Below are positions 55,725-64,000 of a stretch of 64,000 bases of DNA, piece after piece; the stretch's first letter is position 1; each line of letters begins with the position of its first letter. A program made the translations under genes and the position numbers. Under the pieces are notes generated by a model that did not search any database, was not told where the DNA came from, and worked only from the letters and a program-made list of their open reading frames with translations. Origin of the DNA: Haliclona indistincta (taxonomy: Eukaryota; Porifera; Demospongiae; Haplosclerida; Chalinidae); NCBI GenBank assembly GCA_964017065.1, contig OZ024786.1, positions 6,239,781-6,303,780 of the forward strand, written 5' to 3'.

Positions 55725-56250
55725 GTGCATGCGGCAGTTGTGTTGGACCCTCATCAAATAAATCTTATTAACAAGCTAGAAAATGTTCAAAAATTTGCTC
55801 TCAGGGCTGCTACAAAACAATGGAAGGCCAACTATGTCGATCTCCTCAGTGTATGCCAAGTGCCTTCTCTTGCGCAGAGGCGTCAGTATCTGAAGTTAAC
55901 CACTCTCTTCCAGATTAATAAAAGTCTTATCATTATCCCCGATGCACCTGTCCACAGTGGCGGGTCTGGCCTGAGGTGCTTGGGGGTCATAATTTGTTCA
56001 TGTGATTTGTATAGTTAAAAATATACAAGGCTTGTTTACATTCGTATATAAAATAGGGGGCCTGACCAATTTATGGGGCCTGGCCCCCCTGTAGATGCGC
56101 CACTGCCTGTCCATGCAAGATTGCTGCCTAGAATCCTCAGAAATTCAAGTCAGTTACTGACCAGGCCCACTGCTCATTCTATTCCCTATGATTGCTCCTT
56201 TTTTCCATCTTCCATTGCCATGTGGAACAATCTTCCTGCGGACATTTAGG
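55725..56250 (+). pseudogene. LINE 3' coding fragment, interrupted by a MITE
   Basis: LDPHQINLINKLENVQKFAL, RAATKQWKANYVDLL and QRRQYLKLTTLFQINK are the C-terminal end of a LINE ORF2. The frame stops in an insertion at 55955-56105 and resumes after it (PVHARLLPRILRNSSQLLT, AMWNNLPADI). It lies head-to-head with the other LINE fragment. Confidence 0.8.
55955..56105. mobile_element. hAT-type MITE, 151 bp, 8 bp TSD
   Basis: CAGTGGCG starts the element and CGCCACTG ends it. A perfect 8 bp duplication CCTGTCCA lies at 55947-55954 and 56106-56113, and removing the element restores the LINE reading frame at the join point. TIR type and TSD length are those of hAT. Confidence 0.9.
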
Positions 56251-56254
56251 AGAG

Positions 56255-57560
56255 TTGCAGGAGAGATGTACTATTTTTCCTTTAAAAATCTGTGGCTTAT
56301 CTAATATCTAACTTATACAGAGTGATTAGCATTTTTGCTATTTTGGTATCCTGCTTTATGCAAATTTATTATTTTAAAATGATCAGCGCCCTTTACTGCC
56401 TAAACGTACATCGATCCAAACCATTTGAACGCTCATAATTAATTTTATTGAAACTTTTACTATGATAAATTTTAAATGCATTATAAGTTTATTTTATTGC
56501 CTCTGCTCATCTGCAATCTGACAATATAGTTGAGCAAAGAAAATTCAGCTGGTGGAACACACTGCATGCAGTAGCACACCAATTTCTTGAAGCAGGCTAT
56601 GCAAGCGGGTTATACTGGCTATTTTCTTTGAATATGTAACTCTGTTATAAAAATAATTCATTGTATTACCAACCATAAAGAGCAAATTAAAATTATTGCG
56701 GTTACAGTAAACATTATTTTATTTTTAAATCCTGGTTGTCGCACGCTAGTGATGTTTTCTTAATTTTAACCGCTAGTCAAATCACCACCAAGGTAGGAGA
56801 AGTTAGCTTCATTGCTTTATGCTTGATTGCTTGCTTTATGCTTGATTGCTTTATGACTGACATAATTATAATTATTCTTGTGCACGAAAAAAATAATAAT
56901 AATTAAGGCTGCTTGTTCTTGTTAGCCTGGCTGTATCCTACTGCTTTCCTGGTGTCAGATGATGGCAAGAAAGGAAATCTAGCACCTCGAAAACCTCTGA
57001 GTAAACTGGAAATAAACATTCATTAATGAGTAAGTACAGTGAAAAAATATTTCAAATTGCATATTAATTTTTGTAGGCATCGATCCCTAAAAACACCCTC
57101 CAAAGTTTTACTTCCAAACAAGTATTTTTTCCATGAAATAATAAGCTGCCAAAAGCAGCACTTTTTAGCTACTAGCATTTCCATACTGTGTCAATGAAGG
57201 ATGGAGGACAGATAAGCCATACTAGTGAAACCAACGTTTCAATTATCTCAGCTGCAAATCGTGAAGAAAGGATGTATTCATGAGCTTTACTTGCTATCTA
57301 CAAGAAATTTAATTTGCAATGGGAACATTTTTCTATGAGCATGCTTAAAGCATATTTTGGGGTAACATCTGGTAAGACACCATCCTTAAGTCACTATAGC
57401 AGCCATGCATACACACAAAAAGAGCTAATTTCCTCAAAATGCATCTGAGCATGGAAAGCTTATTGCAGTGCAAAAACTATACTGTCTCCTTAGATCACGT
57501 AAGCATGCGGCTCAATCCTCCTGCAAATCCACGCAGCAATGGAACAACTACCGTTCTGAA
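56255..57560. other. AT-rich stretch, no gene seen
   Basis: Short ORFs only. GCTTTATGCTTGATT is tandemly repeated near 56816-56850. Confidence 0.4.
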
Positions 57561-57567
57561 ATGCGTG

Positions 57568-57705
57568 CACTGCAAAAACTGATTTGTTAATACAACTAAA
57601 AAGTTTGTAATACAACAAAAAATATGTGTTATTGATTAAACTATATGATAAATGAATCTCATGTGACAAACTTTTTGTTGTATTAACAAATCAGTTTTTG
57701 CAGTG
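57568..57705. mobile_element. 138 bp palindromic MITE
   Basis: CACTGCAAAAACTGATTTGT at the left end is mirrored exactly at the right end, with a short AT-rich centre. The TSD is unclear. It abuts the following decayed gene. Confidence 0.8.
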
Positions 57706-60705
57706 TGTTGGTAGACCTTGTTTGTTACTGCAAGAGACTATGCAGATAGCTAATGAAGAGTTGCAATTGGCTGCTGAAGCACAGTTGCTTAAGGAGAAAA
57801 ACCAAGAGTTAGAGGCTGAGAGAGATGAGTTGCTTGCTAAGGTCAGTGAATTAAAACCATATAATGTCAGGCAAAGAAAAAGAAGAAAGCAGAAAGTGAT
57901 TAATGACCAGTGTAAACTGATGAAATCTTCGAAGAAAACCCTTAAGCATGTCAAAAGGCTGCAAAAGAAACTCCTCTACTTTATTATAAGCAGCAATACA
58001 AATCTAAATACCAAACTGCATTATCATGCATCTAGCTGCTCAAATTGTGAGGAGTTGGAAGCAGGCTGCAAAAAGAGCTCAGAAAAGCAACTGCATTAGC
58101 TGACAAGACAACATTTTGGAACATGACAATATGCTGCACAAGCACACATAATATTTTTTCAAAGAAGGAAAGTTGATTCTGTCTACTAAAATGGAGCTAC
58201 AGACAAAATGATGGTGTACCAGTGCATAGAGTAGAGGCAATTCTACAATCCGCGGCTGTACTCATGATGGTAGTGCTATCTTATGACAGATTACAAAAAC
58301 ACCAGAGGATTGGCTCATTTACAAGTTGCTGAGAATTGGACTGAGACGCCTTCATCTACACTACACAGTGATGGGACATACAAATTCGGCTGAGAAAAAA
58401 TTTCAAGTAGCAACAAATGAGGACTGTTTAAACAGTTGGATTGCAAGAAATTGTTTGTGGTGACGCTGCTACTATGCATGCTTGCTACTTCAAATGAAAT
58501 ACTATTATACCTGAGGTTGCTAACTTTGATGCCAGCTCTAGCACTGATATGGGAGAAAAAATCTTAGAAAACATAAAAAAAATACTATGTCTGATAGAGC
58601 TGCCACACAAAATCCTTTAATGATATTATTGATGGCTACATAGTGGATATTTTGCCTGAAATGGTATCTGAGTGGGATGAAATATCCACAGATGACCAGG
58701 CCTCTATGGCTACAACGCTCCACTTTTTGTGGCATCCACTTGATTGGAAATAATTATGGTTGATCGTGCGGCAGAGGCACTTAGGTGTTTGAGGCATCGT
58801 GCAGAGAGAAGAATATTCCTCATCTTCACATGAGAGTAGATCGTTTCAGTTGGCTAGAACTGCATGCAAGGCTTTTAAACGACAAGGAAGTGAGAAGTCA
58901 GGGTATCCACTGAAGTTCGCAACATTTCTGAGAAGGAAAGGCATTTATAAGGCGCCACTGGCTCACTTTTAGGGTAAACATTTCAACATTAATTTTATTC
59001 CATAACGCTGCAAGAGTACACTTTCTCAGACATCTCATCACCAAGATCAGTCCTTATAGATGTTTTAAGAACTCCAAACAAATTGCTTAAATCGGTTCTT
59101 TCAGATGTGCAAGCTTTCAACATTGCTGGCTGCAAGGTGTAGGGTATGATAGATAAGCTTATGACAACTCTGTTTTGAAGGGCGCTGGAGTGTAACATTC
59201 ACGTTAAAGAAGTCCCTAAAATAATTATGATCATACTTCCATCATTTCTCAATTATGTGAAGACAACCAACAGCTCGTGTAGGCCTTTCTGATTGGATAA
59301 TTCATTCCATTATCTGACATTTCAGTGAACAGAGATGATGTTTGCAACACTCTAGTACTATACCTAGAAAAGAGATAGACCCACTGGCAGTGTCGATAAT
59401 ACAAGCCATTTTCCAGTCTTTGTCACTTCTAGATGTGAGATTTGTTGGTGACAGCAGCACTTCAGACTTCAGCTCCTCGAGTACACAGCAAGAAACAACA
59501 TTTGTTTAAACATCATTTATTTAGTGAAAGAGACTTAGCTCAGCTTGACCAAGTAACCAAGTGAGACTCTTCTATAGCCCTTGAAGCCCACATCATGTTT
59601 ACAAACAACAAAGCAGCAAGTTGGCTTATACACAAAGATGAAGAAGAGAAAGAAAAGTTGCTCTATATGGCTTGCAAGCTGGGACCAATGCAAAAAAAAT
59701 TCAGAGAGTGTTTGGCTGAAAGCAAAGAGAGAAATGACTGTTGCAAAAAGAGAAGCTCACAGGGGATGTTTTGGATCATCCTCTCAAACCCACTCCTCCT
59801 AACTAATACCAGGTCGTCTCGCCCTCTCGATCCATCACAAAAGAATGAAAGAACTTGCAATGTCATCTTCTGAGTCTTATCCTTTTCACTTCAGCATTGA
59901 TAATCATTTAGTCCCCGCGCTTTCCATTTGGAATATTCTGATTTTTCAAATCTTAAGAATGGTGTAGAGTTGTATAACCTTAAAGATTTGTTTGAGCATT
60001 ACAATTTTCAAACCAGTGGGAGAAATTCCTACTCAGAGAGTGTATTTAAGAGAAAGAATGTTAATATACATCATCCTATATTGCATGGATTAAAACACTA
60101 GTGACGGAACAGTCTTTACCAAGTAACACGACGTTGAGATTTGAAGCTGAACTTGAATGTAAAGCATTCGTTTCTACTATGGTGTTATTCCCACAGTGAG
60201 CAAGTTAGATGAAGATTCAGAGACTTTGTACATAAGAATGCAAATGCCTTGAAGGAACTGCACGATCAGTGTTTAGCCCATCTGGACGTATGTCTTCCTA
60301 ATAATTATATGCTTTGTTAACCACCTTAATATCTTTCACCCTCTATTTCTTTTAGAAACTGACTAAAATGAATGTTTAGTACACTTAGAGTTCGTTTCTA
60401 ACACTCTTGGAGCATTTCTAGAGCCAGAGATGTGCAAATTTGGACGAAAACTCATTAACGAGCAATCAGAATTCAGAGTGATGCTGATTGTCTTGGATCT
60501 ATCCAAGGAGACATCCCTCATCACCTATATGCACATGTACACAGGTGAAATGTACATAAAAGGTTGCATTGATAGTTTTGAAACTAGTGATTTTAATTCA
60601 ACATTATTAAAACATCATTTTATCCATCATGGAATAGTTTCAAGATGTGTTCATGGTGTCATATCTAGGAACAAAATTAACACCAGTACTAATTATTTTA
60701 CATAA
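57706..60705 (+). pseudogene. decayed multicopy mobile gene with coiled-coil start
   Basis: A coiled coil (NEELQLAAEAQLLKEKNQEL) and basic stretch (NVRQRKRRKQKVIND) open the sequence at 57739-58099. Downstream, pieces in shifting frames resemble one another's order in an uncharacterised family common in cnidarian and sponge genomes: TMSDRAATQNPF (about 58590), TACKAFKRQGSEKSGYPLKF (about 58863), HNAARVHFLRHLI (about 59005) and LEAHIMFTNNKAASWLIHKD (about 59583). At least five frameshifts or stops separate them. Family assignment is from remembered motif order only. The plus-strand ORF at 60430-60705 may be its end or unrelated. Confidence 0.5.
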
Positions 60706-60954
60706 TGTTTATTGCCAATAATAGCAAGCATCCCACAAAATTAAATCATACTTGTGATTTTATTTTTTATAAACACGCGACAAAAATTTCCAAATGCTAA
60801 ATTAATTTACTAAACGCATACAAACTAGTTTGTGAACACATAAAAGTAAAGGACTCAAGTAGAATTATTAGTTGTAAGGCACTATAAGTTAAATATAACC
60901 ACCATAGTCACCACCAGATTACATAAATTATCATCAATTATTTAGTTGCCGTAT

Positions 60955-61203
60955 CAATTATAAAAAGACTTGCTGCTCTCTCATGTACTCCTCCTCCTGG
61001 TCCATGTACCTCTCATAGTGTTCCTCCACTATGGCCTGTATGTTGATCACTCTGTTCCTTTCACGTAGTGTGTAGCACTTGGAAAGCATCAGGAAGACCA
61101 CATATAGTACAACAAGAACTAATGATATAAACAACAAACAACACATAGTTAACTGATTATGAACAAACTTGAAATTGATGAAGAAAACAAAACCCTCAAT
61201 GGC
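60955..61203 (-). pseudogene. C-terminal fragment of a POT/SLC15-like transporter, inverted
   Basis: The minus strand reads GFVFFINFKF then CCLLFISLVLVVLYVVFLML and INIQAIVEEHYERYMDQEEE, close to the last 80 residues of the intact gene at 61706-63307. The match begins abruptly near 61203 with no upstream coding, so it is a partial inverted duplication or a truncated paralogue. Confidence 0.85.
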
Positions 61204-61705
61204 TAATATAATACTAATGAATCATCAGCAATCATCATAATCATCACACATCAGTGGTTGTACTGACATAAGATAAATAATATGTCACAAGCTGAATTCA
61301 ATTCAATGCACGTCAGCTGTCAGTCAACGGCAACTAGCTGAACTAGCTATAGTCTGCCACAGTAGTCACTGATGTAGGGATCTACGGTCTGTTAGCAAGT
61401 CAATCGTGTTACCATTCCATGCTTGTTCCTTGTTGGTATACATTGTGAACCAGTGGTAGATTTCACATCCTTTTCATTTCGATAGAAATGTTTTTAATTT
61501 TCTTGTGTATATAGAATGTGTTTATATACTACAGTTGTTTTGAAACAACATAGAAAGCACACTTCAATAGTGGCAATAGATTATCTTTTTCCCAATTGAT
61601 AAACATTGATAAGTAGCTTTCATTTTGTTCTTTTAACAGTGGCCAGGTGTGTATGGTCACTTGGTAAACTGGCTCAAGGACGCTCTGGTCTGCTGATTCT
61701 ATATC

Positions 61706-63307
61706 TTGCATATCTTGTCTATGGCTGATCTATCACAATCTTTTGTTCACCATCGACATTGGAAGCAATGGTTGAGGAGAATACCAACAAGATACTACAG
61801 CAAAATACTGTTGCTAATATGGGTGGTGTTACTTCACTTCTCATGGGATATAATTCAGGATTATCCAAATAATATAGAATCTGTTGTAAGTGCTTCAGTG
61901 TTTTTTTCATTTTCTTTTGCTCCTTTGGTTGGCTGGCTTGCTGATGTTAAATTTGGAAGGTACAAAGTTATTAAATTCGGCTCGCTTGCCTTGTTTCTGG
62001 CCAGTATTCTGCACTATTTTGCGATGGTAACTATAGGAGGAGCCTCTACACTGAGTAATGTGTTTTTATCATTAGCAATTGTTATTGCTGGCTTTGGTTA
62101 CACTTGTTACTTAGCCTCTATACTTCCCTTCTTAACAGATCAGATTGTTGGTGCCACGTCAGATGAGCTTAGTGCAGTAGTCCGCTGGTACTACTGGACA
62201 GAATACATTGCAACATGTTTGTCTAACATTATTGCCTATTATGGTAAGAAAAGTATTTTTATAAACAATGATAACATCAGCTCGACAACCTTCCTTGCTA
62301 TCATTCCTCTTGCTGTGATCATCATCAGTGACTGCTTGTGTCAGCAGTGGTTGGACAGGACTCATAAAGTCACTAACCCCATCAAGCTCATCATACAGGT
62401 ACTCGACTACACTAGGAAGCACAGATACCCTGAGAGACGCAGTGCTTTTACTTATATTGATGAAGAACAGCCTTCACGAATCGACCATGGAAAGGAAAAG
62501 TTCGGAGGACCCTTCACTGAGGAGGAGGTAGAGGATGTCAAGACTGTCTTACGCTTGCTTCCCTTGGTCATATGCTTCAGCCTCAGTGTTAATTCTTTAG
62601 AAAATTTTCATACAATACCCCCATTTATTCACAATAATGGAAAATTCTGGGTCAATCAGGCAATCTTGCATTGGCTGTTTCCTTTAATACTGATTCCACT
62701 TTACCAGTTTTTTCTTTACCGATGTTTTCAACATGTCAGTCTAAATATGTTACAAATAATTTGTGCAGGTTTGTTCAGTTGTAAACTTGCTTACATTGTA
62801 TTGTCAGCACTTCTAGTAGTTGACGTAATCGTCTCTGAGAATGTATCTTGCACAGCAATAGTAGATAATCCAGGGAATCATTTAGAGTGGTACTGGAAAT
62901 TTCCACTTTTTATTGTTTATGGTATCGGAAAAACAATAATTGGTGTTCTTCTTTTCGAATTTGTCATCGCTCAGTCGCCAGACAAGATGAAAGGATTTGT
63001 CTTTGGTATAACAATAACCACTCGTGGTCTTGTTTTCTTTATCTATTTCAAGTTTATTAGACATCAGCTAACTCTGTGTTGTTTGTTGTTTATATCATTA
63101 TTTCTTGTTGTACTGTTCGTGGTTTTCCTGGTCCTTTCAAAGCGCTACACGCTACGTGAGAGAAACATAGAGATCAACATACAGGCCATAGTGGAGGAAC
63201 ACTGTGAGAGGTACATGGACCAAGAGGAGGAGTATAATAGAGAAAATCCTCAATCATACTATGATTCTGATAGTGACTATGACATTGATGTCTCTAATAC
63301 TGAGTGA
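61706..63307 (+). CDS. POT/SLC15-like MFS transporter, 533 aa
   Basis: A single intact exon. A second ATG six codons in (61721) is an equally good start. About 11-12 hydrophobic segments are visible. The MFS signature GWLADVKFGRYKV (residues 76-88) follows the second membrane span, and EYIATCLSNIIAYYGKKS lies in the fifth-segment region typical of proton-coupled oligopeptide transporters. A charged cytoplasmic loop (about 230-280) divides the two halves. The C-terminus is long and acidic (YDSDSDYDIDVSNTE). The family imports di- or tripeptides, or nitrate and related solutes, with protons at the plasma or lysosomal membrane; the substrate cannot be told. The intron-free form and the adjacent inverted fragment suggest a lineage-specific expansion, possibly by retrocopy. 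Confidence 0.85.
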   Translation: MHILSMADLSQSFVHHRHWKQWLRRIPTRYYSKILLLIWVVLLHFSWDIIQDYPNNIESVVSASVFFSFSFAPLVGWLADVKFGRYKVIKFGSLALFLASILHYFAMVTIGGASTLSNVFLSLAIVIAGFGYTCYLASILPFLTDQIVGATSDELSAVVRWYYWTEYIATCLSNIIAYYGKKSIFINNDNISSTTFLAIIPLAVIIISDCLCQQWLDRTHKVTNPIKLIIQVLDYTRKHRYPERRSAFTYIDEEQPSRIDHGKEKFGGPFTEEEVEDVKTVLRLLPLVICFSLSVNSLENFHTIPPFIHNNGKFWVNQAILHWLFPLILIPLYQFFLYRCFQHVSLNMLQIICAGLFSCKLAYIVLSALLVVDVIVSENVSCTAIVDNPGNHLEWYWKFPLFIVYGIGKTIIGVLLFEFVIAQSPDKMKGFVFGITITTRGLVFFIYFKFIRHQLTLCCLLFISLFLVVLFVVFLVLSKRYTLRERNIEINIQAIVEEHCERYMDQEEEYNRENPQSYYDSDSDYDIDVSNTE

Positions 63308-63845
63308 TAATTGTTGAGTAAATATTTATTCAAACATTGCATGCATGGTTAGCCTGATGTTACATATACAACTATGCATGAAAACTCAATGTTTGATCTT
63401 TCATTAGCGTCTGCAAGCCCCAAAAAATCAAAGCAAGAGAATTTTATTTTATTAATTAAATTATGAATACGGTTGCAAATTACACAAGAGATATTAATGA
63501 ACAATATAATAAATTGATCAGATGTGTCTGTTTCGTTATTAATTAACCATAATTTTAGTTACTAAATTATTTCGTCGGGAATTTGATTTGCTCTTAACTG
63601 CCAGTATTTTGATTGTATGCAATAGCACATGCATCGGTGCTGGCTGGTGATCACCTTAGCTAGTAGTCTGTACTTTAATTAAGATATTATATGAGGAGCC
63701 ACCTGCAATAGTAGTAGTCAGTGGTTTAATTATAAGTTTTTATTTGTATAAGTATAGATGCTATGTAGATGGAAATTTTTCCCCTTTTATTGAAGATTGG
63801 AAGAAGCAATAAAACAAGAGTAAGAACGCAATGGCAGGTCAAAAT
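63308..63845. other. AT-rich stretch, no gene seen
   Basis: The sequence near 63570-63610 (TTGATTTGCTCTTAACTGCCAG) resembles the left part of the TTAA MITE family at 45073, suggesting a degraded third copy. Confidence 0.35.
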
Positions 63846-63849
63846 CTTC

Positions 63850-63993
63850 TGTGAATGCAGAATGTCGGCAAAATTCTCAAAGAAATGGTTTAAGTGCAGA
63901 AAGTGTAAACAATGGTTGTACGTATTTGGCAGTATATTGATCTCGAAGAAGAAGAACTGGACAAGAACTGGACTTGCAAATTTTGTAGCTCAT
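63850..63993 (+). pseudogene. possible PHD-finger remnant at the window edge
   Basis: CECRMSAKFSKKWFKCRKCK then W in one frame, and EEEELDKNWTCKFCSS with a stop in another, together have the Cys spacing of a PHD finger's two halves. A one-base shift separates them near 63925, so this is a remnant or the last exon of a gene with a sequence error. Confidence 0.35.
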
Positions 63994-64000
63994 AGTCACT

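Overview
The window looks like nuclear DNA of an early-branching marine animal, most likely a demosponge such as Amphimedon. It is AT-rich with short (about 45-60 bp) GT-AG introns, invertebrate DNA transposons are very dense, one POT/MFS transporter has a nearby inverted paralogous fragment, and a 200-base N gap marks a scaffold. Nothing looks bacterial: there are no operons, ribosome-binding sites or CRISPR arrays. The species call is inference.

Layout. 0-6 kb: one or two probable host genes on the minus strand whose introns carry four miniature transposons (MITEs), each with visible target-site duplications (TSDs). 6-12.9 kb: mostly non-coding, with two MITE types and a 690 bp tandem duplication. 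12.9-23.7 kb: a nest of three DNA transposons. These are a TTAA element with a Mutator-type transposase fused to a YqaJ nuclease (two frameshifts), a complete 3.75 kb Kolobok-type element whose 729-residue THAP transposase is open through nine exons and which carries a second convergent gene matching the P2X7 C-terminal 'ballast' domain, and the remains of an element with a DDE_Tnp_4 transposase and another YqaJ gene. 24-26.3 kb: fragments of a retroelement RT, an integrase and a hAT transposase. 26.3-30 kb: microsatellite, assembly gap, then a seven-exon MULE transposase fused to a Ulp1/C48 cysteine protease, followed by a minisatellite.

30-36.9 kb is decayed repeat sequence. 36.96-43.55 kb is an intron-poor, roughly 50% G+C island of close-packed ORFs: a YqaJ nuclease, five proteins I do not recognise, and a full-length Crypton/DUF3504-type tyrosine recombinase. 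This island is the best candidate for an undescribed mobile or virus-like element. 43.6-57.7 kb has TTAA MITEs, a hAT remnant, tandem duplications, a 496 bp satellite that appears to have grown out of a TTAA element, and LINE fragments, one of them broken by a 151 bp hAT-type MITE with a perfect 8 bp TSD. 57.7-60.7 kb is a decayed mobile gene. 61.7-63.3 kb is an intact single-exon POT/SLC15-like transporter.

The recurring themes are TTAA-targeting elements (at least five) and independent association of YqaJ nucleases with three different mobile units.
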